From Paragordius varius (taxonomy: Eukaryota; Nematomorpha): a stretch of DNA of 64,000 nt. A model generated the notes under the pieces. That model saw only the letters and a program-made list of their open reading frames with translations. It made no database searches and was not told the origin of the DNA. This document shows, piece after piece, positions 22,654 through 35,081 of this stretch. Position numbers and translations under genes: made by a program. The number at the start of each line of letters is the position of its first letter. Position 1 is the stretch's first letter. The stretch lies in NCBI GenBank assembly GCA_964247055.1, contig OZ176056.1, positions 5,332,001-5,396,000 of the forward strand. Reading direction: 5' to 3'.

Positions 22654-23246
22654 CTAATTTTATTTTAAATAAGGTCTTAAATTTATATAATAATATTTAT
22701 GAAATATATCTATGAGGTTTCAATTTTTCTGTAGGATGCCAATTACCTCTAAGTATACAATTAAGCAACATGATTGAGATAAATAGGCCGTTAAAGATTC
22801 TTGTATAATTTGTATACTTTTTTGAACAAAACACCGAATCCAACATGTTAAAATTTAAGAAGAAAATAATTAAAGACAAAACATTAAAATATTTTACAAA
22901 AAAACCAATTTGTATAAATATTCTTTTACGATAAAATTAATATAGCCTACTGAAATTTTTTCATAGTGCCACACCGCTAATGATTCAAACGAATTTTGAC
23001 ATTATTGCGCCATCAATAATCAAATATGTATTTTGGCGAATAACTTCTCTAAAAACTCTAAAGTATTAGTTCTTAGAATCTGTTGAATTGAATGTATATT
23101 AAGTAAATTTAGTGCCTCAACATATCTCAAATCATAAATAGTGACCTTTAAGTCACTGTAATTACTGATGATTTTAGTTGCAATCCTTTTTAAAGAAAAT
23201 TTATTGAGAATCCAAAATCTTGGCAAAATCAATAAAAAATAAATAC

Positions 23247-23309
23247 CAGCCATAGTATTTGATTTTCCACTTTCTGTAGCTTCCATCCCAGATCCATTAT
23301 TTGCCACTT
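23247..23309 (-). CDS. Microexon type A, copy 8
   Basis: 63 nt, acceptor ATCCAG, donor GTATTT, phase 1-1. Codons VANNGSGMEATESGKSNTMA. By chance the intron beyond the donor stays open for about 70 codons, which gives a 95-codon minus frame (23020-23307) that should not be taken as a gene. Confidence 0.7.
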
Positions 23310-24046
23310 CTGGATATTTTAAAATACATACTATATAATTGCTATATCTAAACTAATATATCTTGCTAAATTGATCATAAATGTAGTTATTATAATTTAG
23401 AGACAACCCACTATATCTCTTAATCGGAAAATATATAATCTTAAAATAATGATTTTTAGCAATCGGCTATTTTTTAATAATTTGATATAATTTTTTACAA
23501 CAAGTAAGTAAAGTGGTGAACATCAGATGATTAAATAATTCACATTTTTAAATTTAATAATTTCGCCACTTTTGGAAAAGCTTTCATATAGTATATAAAA
23601 TAAAGTGTAATAATCCATCAGATTGAAATAATTAAATTAAATTTAATTTTTTGAATATAATCGGACTTTCATCAAAATTTAATTATTTAAAGAATTTAAA
23701 AATCATTTTTCAAACTTGGCCTCATCGGAGTTTAATAATATGTTTGCAAAATTATTTCTACATAAAAAGATAGTCACCTAACAAGCAAACTTTACAATTG
23801 GGGGTTTATAATTATCAATCCATTTAAAGAGAATCTTATGTTATTTGTTTTATAAGCGGTGACTTTTAAGTTTTGTCATCTAAGTTTACTGTAAAATAAT
23901 TTTTTGATTTTGGGCACCATTATGTTACATTTCAGAATTACCATATTTATGGTTATATTAATACTAAAACATCATAAATAAAATGCAAGGTCTAATATTT
24001 ATAAGAATATATTGCAAAAAGGGTTGTGCAGTTATATAGCCTCATA
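23310..24046. other. Unit intron with type B exon deleted
   Basis: The conserved B-A intron runs to about 23,940 and then jumps to sequence normally found after the B exon, so the B exon of this unit is gone. No gene. Confidence 0.6.
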
Positions 24047-24647
24047 CAGTGGCGGAACTATAAAGTGTGCCCCCCCCCCCCCAAGCTTTAAATACTGGCC
24101 AACCTTTACCCCAAAAAAATCGTTTGAAGTTATCTTTTCACCTGGCGCCTCACTTAGATTCCTAAACATATATTTAAACCTATCCTACTATGAAGACTAA
24201 ATTCCTAATTCATAAATGGGACAGCTTGTTAAGTGAAGCTTTCTTTAATTCGCTATATTCGTTGATATAAACACATTGTCAACATATGCGTAGAATACGG
24301 GCCCATCTAGGAATAGCAGCGGGGAACTGCTTAAATATAAATTAATTGCTAAAAGTTATTTTTTCGGAATTCGGATAAATAAATTTTGACATTTGTTTAG
24401 TCAGAATAAATTATTTTTTATGATAATATGGTTTTTTGATATTATAAAAACAAGACTTCGAACCGGTCCTAAAAAAGTGGAATTAGAACCGGGCTTTAAT
24501 TTCAAAATGAATCGCTTCCTAAAACAGCAACAGGTTCCAATACGACTTGATAAATATGTAATAATGTATTGATTAAATGGAACATTAATGTGCGGACCGC
24601 CAAGTTTTTAAATTTTGAGAATGGCCCATTAAAATTGCTGACCACTG
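24047..24647. mobile_element. hAT-type element H, deletion derivative
   Basis: CAGTGGCGGAACTA to GACCACTG, with a C run near 24,070. It spans the boundary at 24,490 where the second 24-kb copy begins in this window's coordinates. Confidence 0.65.
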
Positions 24648-25240
24648 TTGTAGTGTGGTGAAAGTTTATCGAAAATTTGTTAACTAAAGATAAATTTCAA
24701 AATAACATGAATCAAAGGTTAAAAACATGAGACAAATAATGAGTTGGCCTGCATAAATTGCATATATAATCGAATTACACATTTTTTTCAAGACAACAAC
24801 TAAACTTCACAACTATATTTGGGAGTCAACTAGTTAAATTGTTTCCAGATATTCATACATTATAACCTGACTTACAGTTTGATTTTTGGGTTTAGAACAG
24901 ATAAAATTGACACAAATGATATATCCAGCCCTTTTGAATCAGAAAATTTGAAATTATACATACGCAAAATTGACAAATATTTCAATTTTAAAAATATGAC
25001 TTACACAATGATGTTACTCCTTATCAAAATTACGAAATCGGAAATAATGTTTTAAAGAAGCAGTATTATTTGATTGCGTTAAAGCTATAGAAATGGTTAG
25101 GGGACCTTGTGCGGACGATGGGCCGCGTTTTTAACAGCCCCTTAATCACTACCTCTTTAAATCAAAAAATATCTTTTAAAATAATTTTTACATTAAAATA
25201 CATTATTAAACCATAGATAAAACATTGAAACTAAATCTAC

Positions 25241-25300
25241 CAATTGGAGCGCCTCGGTATTCAGGCTGTCCACTCGATTGACTCTTTTTTTCTTTTGACA
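25241..25300 (-). CDS. Microexon type E, copy 1b
   Basis: 60 nt, identical to 905-964, codons SKEKKSQSSGQPEYRGAPI. The intron just past its donor differs from copy 1 (a 75-base block swap), yet the splice site is kept. Confidence 0.65.
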
Positions 25301-26294
25301 CTAGAATTATGAAAAATAAAGTCTTAAATTTATATTATTATATTATAAAAAATATCATTATAAGGTTTCAATTTTTCTGTAGAATATCCCGTGCCTCTAA
25401 GTATGCTATTAAGCAATTACGCATGATTAAGATATATAGGCCGTTGAATTTTCTTGTATATTTTGTATACTTTTTAATGACAAAAACCGTTGGATTAAAA
25501 TTGAAGAAAAAAACAATTAAAGATAAACCATAAAAACTTGTTAACAAAAAAATCAATTTGTATATATCCTTTTACATTAAAAAGATTATATGTTTTAATT
25601 GGTAATAAATATAAATATATTCTCAATAATGAATAGGAAATGTAAAATTTAATATTCAGTTTCCTTAATTGTTTAAAACTTTTTTAAAAGTAGCATATTA
25701 AAAGGTTATTAAATAACATGCTGTGAATTTGGGACTTTTCGATTAGCAGTATGAAAATTTTTCAAATAATTGGTAGCGATTATTAATTCCAATATATTTT
25801 TTATTTGTTAGAAAAATAGTTGAAAATTCTGTTTTAAAAAATAAATTTGATAAAATTTAAGTTATATAGGCATGGGATTATCTGCTAGAATATTAAGTAA
25901 TTTTATTCAAAAGGAAAGACGATTATTAATCGAAATTCTAAAAATGTTGTTACAACAATCATTTTAATCATAAGATAATTTTAAAAAAAATATTAAATAT
26001 AGCCTATTAAAACTTTGTCCATATACTTCCATACAGTTAATGATTCCTATAAATTTTGACATAAATAGTGCGCCATCCATAATCAAATGGTATTTTGGCG
26101 ATTAACTCCTAAAAACTTTAAAGTATTGGTAAACTTAGAATGGTTTTATAATACTAAAAAAATATAGTGCCTCAACATATCTCAAATAAATAGTATCAAT
26201 ACCACTGCAATTCACAATTTAAGTCAAAAATATTTATTTAAATTTGTAGAGATCATTGATTTTAGGCAAAAATATTAATTAAAAAAATTTATAC

Positions 26295-26348
26295 CAGATG
26301 TATTATTTGGATTTAATTTAGATTCCATTTCAATTCCATTTGTACCTT
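26295..26348 (-). CDS. Microexon type A, copy 1b
   Basis: 54 nt, identical to 1,978-2,031 (GTNGIEMESKLNPNNTS). Confidence 0.65.
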
Positions 26349-27318
26349 CTTGGGATTCTATAAATTATATAATACATAATGTTTATAAATAAACTTTGTT
26401 AAATCAATTATAAATGTAGTTTTACTGTCTTACCTAGATCTCTCAATCGGAAAACAATGAATTTTTAAATAATGATTTTTATTAATCTATTTTTGAAGAA
26501 GAAAACTTAAAAAAAATATTTATAAATTGTTTTAACTTCAAAAATCCATATCTTAAAAAAAAATAAAAATTTACAAAAAAATTATTAAAATTTATTTAAA
26601 AAAACCAAAATTAAAATTTGTAAATATTATTTATTATGGGGAGAGCTTGTTTATATATGTATTTTTGCAGACAGTTTACCTATTATTTAAACAAAAACTG
26701 TGATTAACCGGTCTAGCTGAGAATGAGGAAAATTTACCATTTTCATTTATAAACAATAATTTTGCCGTATTTAAAAACAAGTGATACCTAAAATTAGAGT
26801 TTTAGTTTATATTTTTGTATGCAATGTTATTCTGAAAACTACTAAAAATACATTTTTGACCATATATTTGGCAGATAAGCATAAAAATTATTTGTCAAAG
26901 GGTATTGTGTGTCTTGGCATCGTATATATGGATCGGATGATGTTAGTATATAGAAATATTAAGTGTCAAACGCCAAAATAACTATATATGCACATGGCTA
27001 TAAAAAGCTTCCTAACAAATTATAAGACAAAACGGACAAATTTTTAATCCTACATTAGGAAAAATATTGAGAAATAACCGAAGCATCACTCAAAAAATAA
27101 AAATATTAATAGTGTTTTTATATATTTCGGAACCATATTAGAATTTTCATATGGGATCAATATTTTGTAATTATATAAACATTGAAAAAAGTCGTATATT
27201 TTTTATGATTAATTAATAAATCATTACATAACTCTTTAGATATCAAACAATTTAAAAACTTGACACTTTTCAATGTACATTTCTTCACTTTTCTAATTAA
27301 ATTAAATCCTTTTTTTTA

Positions 27319-29761
27319 TACTAACCTCTTTTCGAGAAAATATTTAAATTATTAAAAAAATATCTTTATAAATTTGATTTATTTAGGTATCGTTATCTTT
27401 TATAATTTAAAATGATATATTTGGCCTTGAAGAATAGTTATCCAACGATATTAACTGTTTCATATATATCAATATCCAAAGTTCGTAATTAAGGATGCTT
27501 TTCACCATTTTTATATTTTAAAAAATAAAATAGTAAAACATAAGTTTTAAATTGAAATGTGTAGAGTTTGATTAAAATGTCAAATTTAGCTGAAAATTAT
27601 GCTGAGATTGGTTGAAAAAAGGTTTGTAATATGTGTTATTATACCGAAATTGGACAGAATAAATTAAATTACTAAATACCAGTAGAGCCTTCTATACCGT
27701 CCACTGTAATTTTTACGTTGGAGACTATAAATATATGAATAGTTGACAATTACATTTGAATTAATATAAATAAGTATCTATTACTTTGTTTTACTAACAT
27801 AGTAAATACTGATGCAAAAAAGCGAATGATTAAAATATAAAATATTTGTAGGAAATATACTATACTAGTAATGAATAACTATCGCTTTATTGAGCTAAGT
27901 AAGGGTCGGTTGAATATAAAATTCTAATTACTACCAAGTAATATTTACCCAAATAAAGTAAATGCAAATACTGATGGGATGATTTGCGGGATTTAATAAA
28001 AAAATGGAATAGAATCGTAAGACACTATTTTAAAATAATTCGAAACAACCACATCGGAAAATGCAAGACATTATTTGAAAAAACCTATTAAAATGAGACA
28101 TTTATTAAAAAATATTTCTAGGACCGCTTTTATATATTAAGGATACAGAGAAAGATCCGATGGTTTCGACATCTAAACTGTATATTATCGTATAAATTGA
28201 TGAATCTAATCTTTTTTCGCTAAAACCTATTATTTGCAAATTAATTTTTGCTTTTAAAATTTTTGCGGGCAATAATTTTCTTAGAAAAACCAGATTAATC
28301 ATTGGAAAATTATATTGCAAGGGAGGTAACATGATAAGGTTAATTTATAAAAAAAAATTTTCAAACATCTCTTTAATGCCTATATCATGCGTTGTAAAAT
28401 TTACCGTGTATTTAAAGATGCCATAACCCAAAGCGATATGGCTCAATACGATTAAGCGCTTCTGTGTGATGAATTTATCGGGTTAGAACTGCCGCTGAGT
28501 TATGCCATTTATAAATAAATTGCGGAGATTATTGCGAATGCAATTATATATATATATATATATATTATTCTTAATAATTAGATTTATTTTTCCAATTACC
28601 CTTTTGACTTTGTGACTAAAAAACTGTCGTTATGTGGGTATGGGTTATGACATCTTTAAATACACGGTAAATTTTACAACGCATTATATAGGCATTAAAG
28701 AAATGTTTGGAATTTTTTTTCATAAATTAACCTTATCATGTTATTTCCCTTGCAATATAATTTTCCAATGATTAATCTGGTTTTTTAAGAAAATTATTGC
28801 CCGCAAAAATTTTAAAGGCAAAAATTAATTAGAAAATAATAAGTTTTAGCGAAAAAAGATTGGAATCATCATTTATACGATAATATACAGTTTAGATGTC
28901 GAAACCATCGGATTCTCTGTTTCCTTTATATATAAAAGCGGTTCTAGAAATACTTTTTAAGAAAAAGTTTCATTTTAATAGGTTTTTTCAAATAATGTCT
29001 TACATTTTCCGATGTGGTTGTTTAGAATTATTTAAAAATGGTGTCTTACGATTTTATTCCATTTTCCAATATTAAATCTCACAAATCATCCCATCAGCAT
29101 TTGCATTTACTTTATTTTACTTTATTTGTTAGGTAAGTATTACTCGGTAGTAATTGATTTTTTTATTCAACCGACCCTTACTTAGCTCAATGAAGCGATA
29201 GTTATTCATTAGTATAGTATAACTACAAACATTTAATATTTTAATCATTCGCTTTTTTTTGCATCAGTATTTACTATGTTGGTAACACTAGGTAGTCGAT
29301 ACTTATTTATATTAATGCAAATGTAATTATCAACTACTCATATATTTATAGCTCCAACGTCAAAGTTACAGTGGACGTTATAGAAGGCTCTACTGGTATT
29401 TAGTAATTTAATTTATTCTGTCCAATTTCGGTATAATAACACATATCAACATAAACTTTTCAGCTAATCACATAATTTTCAGCTAAATTTGACATTTTAT
29501 AATCAAACTCTACACATTTTAATTTAAAACTTATTTACTATTTTATTTTTTAAAATATAAAAATGGTGAAAAGCATCATTAATTACGAACTTTGGATATT
29601 GATATAAATGAAACAGTTAATATCGTTGGATAACTATTCTTTAAAGCCAAATATATCATTTTAAATATTATAAAAGATAACAAAAACTTAAATAAATCAA
29701 ATTTATAAAGATTAAATTTTTTTAATTAAATTTTCAATATTTTCTCAGAAAGAGGTTAGTA
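27319..29761. repeat. Fold-back element, copy 2
   Basis: Counterpart of 3,002-5,453 with the same ends and a shorter (TA)n in the spacer (28,545-28,566). The right arm has a patch at about 29,105-29,240 that differs clearly from both the copy-1 right arm and its own left arm. Confidence 0.85.
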
Positions 29762-30179
29762 CGAATTATATTCATAAGAGATTCAATTTTTCTGCAACCT
29801 CTGCCTCTAAGTATGCAATTACAATTACGCATGATCGAGAAATTGGCCGTTAATATTTTTGTAAAGTTTGTATACTTTTTTAACAAAATACCGAATTCAA
29901 TCTGTTAATATTTAATATGAAAATAATTAAAAACATATAAAATTTTTAAAACACTAATTTATATTATCCATTTACGATAAAATTATGCGCCATCAATAAT
30001 CAAAAATATATATATTAAGGCGAATAACTCTTTAAAAAAAACTCCAAAGTATTAGTTAGAATGTTTTTTTAAATTTAATATCTAACAAAATATATCTGCA
30101 CTTTACTTATTCATTTTAGTTAGACTTTTTTTTTAAAAAAAAATTTGTTGAGAATCTTGGAAATCAAAAATATAAATAA

Positions 30180-30242
30180 CAGATATATTATTTGGTTTTC
30201 CACTTTCTTTAGATTCCATATCAGCTCCATCGATTGTTACTT
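30180..30242 (-). pseudogene. Microexon type A, splice-site-defective copy b
   Basis: Same donor loss (TT) and weakened acceptor as at 5,878; frame open. Confidence 0.55.
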
Positions 30243-30784
30243 TTGAAGATTTTAAAATACATAATATATATTTAATATATTTAAGTTAAATTATATTGCG
30301 AAATCGGTCATCAATGTAGTTTTTAAATATTTCATACAATTCACTGTATCTCTCAATTAGAAAATATTGAAAAACTCAAAATGGTTTTCTGCTATTTTTG
30401 AAGGATAATTTCGTTTAAGCTTTTACAGCATCTAACTTAACGGTACCAATTTGTATAAATATCCATTTACGATAAAATTAATATAAAATAGCCAAATAAA
30501 TTTTTTCAAATAGTACCACAACGCTAATGATTCATACGAATGATATTGTTGCGCCATCATTAATCAAATATGTATTCTGGCGAATAACTTTTTAAAGAAC
30601 TCTATATCAACTTAAAATCTGTTGAGTTGAATATATATTAAGTAAATATAGTGCCTCAACATATCTTAAATCATAAATAGTGACCAGTAAGTCACTGTAA
30701 TTACTGATGATTTTAGTTGCAACCCGTTTTTTAAAGAAATTTTGTTAAAAGATTTTGGCAAAAAAATTTAAAAAAACTTTATAC

Positions 30785-30844
30785 CATATATAGTATTTGT
30801 TTTTCCACTTTCATTAGATTTGATCTCAGCTCCATTAGTTACTT
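30785..30844 (-). CDS. Microexon type A, copy 3b
   Basis: 60 nt, codons VTNGAEIKSNESGKTNTIY; one Glu-to-Lys change from copy 1. Confidence 0.68.
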
Positions 30845-31447
30845 CTGGAGATAATAAAATACATAGTATATAATTAATATTTATAAATTAAATTATATTG
30901 CTAAATCGGTTATAAAGTAGTTTTTGTTATTTTCATATAATTCACTAGATCTCTCAATCGGAAAATATAGATGACTAAAAATGATGATTTTATTAGTCGG
31001 CTCTTTTTGAATTATTTTATATTAATTTGTTAATTTGAAAATAATTAATCTTTAATGAAAATATTCAACTAAAATTTGAAAGTCTTTTCAAATAGTTTTG
31101 CTTCGAAGACTAAATATATTTTGCATATTTTATTTTTCATAACAGATTAGATACACATTTGACCTAACAACTAAAATTAATAATTGGGGGTTTAAAATGA
31201 TCAATCCTTATGAAAATTTCCAAGATATCAATATAGAGAGTTTATGTTATTCGTTTAAAAGCGTTGACTTTTAAGTTCATGTCATCAAAGTTTACTGTAA
31301 AATTAATTTATTATATTTGGCCTACTGCCTTTATTTTGGTATTATGTTGCATTTCAGATATTACCATAAATATGATAATATATGTGAAAAAATATTAAGA
31401 CATTGTTACTCAAAATTATATTAAACCATATATTTTAAAATTATAAC

Positions 31448-31504
31448 TTTTTGTTTTTGGATAAGTATCATTGTTAGCAGGCGCATTGTCCTTTTCTTCG
31501 GAAT
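31448..31504 (-). CDS. Microexon type B, copy 1b
   Basis: 57 nt, SEEKDNAPANNDTYPKTK; Asn-to-Tyr change from copy 1. Unusual donor GTTATA as in copy 1. Confidence 0.5.
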
Positions 31505-31648
31505 CTTCAAATATTATTTAGAGTAAAGTATTTAATATTTTTGTTATATTGATACTAAAACATCATTAATAAAATGCCAAGTCTAATATTTATAAAATTA
31601 TATTGCAAAAGGGGTTGTGCAGTTAAAGAATGCCCTTATAGCCTCACA

Positions 31649-31955
31649 CAGTGGTGGAACTATATATTGTGCCCCCCCGCAAGCTTTAAATACTGGCCAA
31701 CCTTTCCCCCAAAATCGTATGAAGTTATCTTTTCACCTGGCGCCTAACTTAGATTCCTAAACATATATTTAAACCTATCCTATGTGAAGCTTTCTCTATT
31801 TCGCCTGTCAGCATGCTCACACGTTGATAAAGACACATTGTCAACATATGCGTAGAATACAAACCTATTATAGCAGCGGGGAAACTGCTTAATAAATTAA
31901 TTGCTAAAAGTTATTTTTTCGGAATTCGGATAAATAAAATTTAGACATTGTTTAG
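31649..31955. mobile_element. hAT-type element, left fragment (H2, copy b)
   Basis: Counterpart of 7,343-7,650, with intact CAAGCTTTAAATACTGG that copy 1 has lost in part. Confidence 0.6.
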
Positions 31956-32539
31956 TCAGATATGGTAAAAGTTTTTTGTATTTATTCCAAAAAATAGAGT
32001 ATTTAATATATTGACAATTATGTAAATTAAAATGTTATTGTAGTAGTTGGAAAGAGCAAATATCTTGTATACAATATGTCCAATTTTGGGGTCCGGTTGA
32101 CGTTAATATTATAGGCATAAAGTTGAGTAATCTTTTATTAACATAAAAAAGCTACTGGGTTCATCATATGATATTTAAATTATTTTGCCCAAAATTTTAA
32201 TTTAGTATAACATTTTTCGGGATTATTAAATTGCAAGCCAGACATGAATCATAAAATTATATAACAAATTTATTATAAAATCAGATATTAAACTACTATA
32301 TTATATAATAATGTGAAAGTTCATCTAAAGAGGAGAGCTGATTTTCCGTATTAAAATGCATTCAAACACTTAAAATAAAATTTATTTTGACTCTTATATT
32401 AATTTATAAGGCGGCAAAAGGCCAATGATAGTTTAACATTACTTTTAAAATTATGCATTTAGGTCATATAATGCAGGTATATACTTTAGCTCGATATCTT
32501 AGATATAAAAGTATGCATTTTAATGGTTGTTCATTCCAC

Positions 32540-32637
32540 ACTATAGTTGCGCAATTTGCTACACAGTGTATGGAAGAAACAACAAACAATCACCTTTATT
32601 TTTTCATGCACTGTGTTGCAAAATACCCAACTAGAGG
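32540..32637. repeat. Imperfect hairpin, copy b
   Basis: Counterpart of 8,242-8,338; both arms unchanged. Confidence 0.5.
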
Positions 32638-32695
32638 GACAACGATTATAATACATGAGAATCGTTGAAATCTTCGATAAATCAAAAAAGGACTT

Positions 32696-32699
<4 letters not shown>

Positions 32700-32736
<37 letters not shown>
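32700..32736. repeat. (TA)n microsatellite
   Basis: Counterpart of 8,402-8,434, slightly longer. Confidence 0.95.
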
Positions 32737-32739
<3 letters not shown>

Positions 32740-33756
32740 TAAGTAAAGGATTTTTTACATAGTTATTTAATTAAGAATGGCAAAAAGGTTTACAAAAGAT
32801 TTTAAATATATAGTTAATATTTAATAAATATTTTATTTTTTCTATAACTTTTTTAAGATTAGAAAAAAAATAAAAAAAAAGTAAAAAAATATATAATAGT
32901 GGAAATGATGTAAAGATATTAACTAGTGAAAACCAGTATCAATACTGGAAAAATCTAAGGAAACCGGGTTTCCTTTTTTATTCACATCACCCATAGTTAT
33001 AAAAAGTCTCTAATGGATGGATTGATTGTACAATCGTTTTATTGTAAAATATATTTCCATAACAATGTACAAAAATCGCCTGAAATTATTGATCTATTCA
33101 TTTTTGTAATCATTTATACGCGTTTTTGCCATCTGTTTAACTATATAAAATGCGTGATTCTTTACATATTTATTTAAATAAACTTTGCAAAACTTTATTG
33201 TATACAATTTTTATTCAAGCATCATGTTATCAATCAAAAGCAATATCTTTTTAATCGTCATTGCTTGAAATAATGCTTTTGCTTAGCTTAACATAAAAGT
33301 TATAAAAATCATTATAACCTATTAAATTTATCTCTCTAATAATTACTATGAAATTGGTATAACTATTTATTATATTTTTTATATTTTAGCAACTAACTAT
33401 TAAATAAACCTTAAGTTCTAAACAAGTAATTTAAGAAAGTCTTTTTTAAATTTAAAATATACATCATTCTCAGTCAAAAGGAACATTTTTTAAGCAAAGA
33501 CAACTGATGAAATGTAAGTTTGCATGAACAAATGTTGTCTTTGCTTGTAAATGTTGCTTTTGGCTGTAAAAACGTTGCATTTGACTGAAAAAGTGTTTAG
33601 CTGAAAAACGGTATGTTAATGTTCCTCAACAAATATGTCTAATTAAATTTCTAAGACCCATGTAATTATTGATGATTAAAATGGTTATCGAAGTTTTGTA
33701 ATAAATTGTGGTAAGCTTGATCTTAGGTTAAAAAAATAAATTAAACAATTATATAC

Positions 33757-33798
33757 CATAAATAGTTGTTGTCTTTGTTTTAGTTTCCCTCTCCATAT
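33757..33798 (-). CDS. Microexon type A, short variant b
   Basis: 42 nt, MERETKTKTTTIY; Val-to-Glu change from copy 1, splice sites intact. Confidence 0.6.
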
Positions 33799-34714
33799 CT
33801 AATATTGAAGATGATATAAAATCGGTAAATAATTACTGTCAAAGATTAGATTATTTGACCAAATTGGTCATGTAATTTAAATAAATGCCACTTCTTTCCA
33901 TGGAGGCGGAAATTAACTATAATTTTTACGACTTTTTAAAAAAATCCACAACATTAGTTATTTTTAAAAAATAAGTATTAAATACAGTTAAATATGAAAT
34001 TTGATAAATTAATATCATGAGATTTGTTTATTAGTGTAGTTTATGGACAAAGGCTAATATTTTTCATAATAATGTAACTCGTTCGTGAAAATGTAAAGAA
34101 ATAGTATTAAAAAATGAGAAATTATCCGGATCGTAAAACATTTTTGCTTTAGGTAAAAATAAATCTTCTCAAATACCTAAAGAATCATAATTATTTTGTT
34201 CGGAAAGGCCGTTAAGTAGTGTCTTAGGTAGACAAAATTGATAATTTATAAAATTATTATTATACATACATATAAAACGGTATGATTACATATGTATATC
34301 AAGCCAACAAATTTGATATAATCTTTTACAACAAGTAAGTAAAGTGTGTCAACATCAGATGTTTAAATAATTCAAATATAATTTGGACTTTTGTTGAAAA
34401 AGGTTTCATATAATATATAAAATTAAGTGTAATAATCCATCATATTGAAATAATAAAATCAAATTTAATTTTTTGAATATAATCGGACTTTCATCAAAAT
34501 TTAATTATTTAAAAAAATGAAAAATCATTTTTCAAATTTGACCTCATCGGAGTTAAATATGTTTGCAAAATTATTCTGTATTAAAAGATATTTACAATTT
34601 TACCTAACAAGCAAAATTTTGAATTGGGGGTTTATAATTATCAATCCATTTAAAGAGAATCTTATGTTATTTGTTTTATAAGCGGTGACTATTAATGATG
34701 TCATCTAAGTTTAC

Positions 34715-34744
34715 TGTAAAATAATTTTTTGGATTTGGGCACCA
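34715..34744 (-). CDS. Candidate microexon type V, copy b
   Basis: Counterpart of 10,395-10,424. The reading VPKSKKLFY is kept; one silent-site difference lies in the Val-Pro region. Confidence 0.3.
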
Positions 34745-34891
34745 CTACCCTTATTTTGGTGTTATTTTACATTTAAAACCATAAATATGATAATATAAAT
34801 AAAAAATTAATTATACAATGTTAATCTAAATTATATTGAACCAATGATATAAGAAATATAACTTTTAGCTATTATACGAAAAACTATATAC

Positions 34892-34933
34892 CAATTGGAC
34901 AATCCTTGTCCAGAACATTTTCCATTTCTTCGT
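34892..34933 (-). CDS. Microexon type B, copy 2b
   Basis: 42 nt, identical to 10,572-10,613 (EEMENVLDKDCPI). Confidence 0.65.
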
Positions 34934-35081
34934 CTTCAAATATTATTTAGAGTAAAGTATTTGATATTTTACATTGTTATATTAATACTAAAACATAATT
35001 AATAAAATGCAAGGTCTAATATTTATAAGAATATTTTGCAAAAAGAATTGTGCAGTTAAAATATGGCCTTATAGCCTCACT

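Larger units (their letters stand above)
1..24489. repeat. Copy 1 of a ~24.5-kb tandem duplication
   Basis: Base 1 onward matches base 24,490 onward. The offset is 24,489 at the start, then drifts between about 24,298 and 24,342 because of small indels, including one of about 176 bases absent from copy 2 near 24,740. The match holds to 17,247 here and 41,583 in copy 2. It covers microexons, transposons, the palindrome and the hairpin alike. Identity looks near 99% over long stretches, so the event is recent, or it is a merged haplotype in the assembly. The left limit is not seen because the window opens inside the repeat. Confidence 0.93.

Noticed and set aside
23020-23307. 95-codon minus frame
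   Set aside because: Only its first 20 codons are exon A; the rest runs on past the donor into intron.
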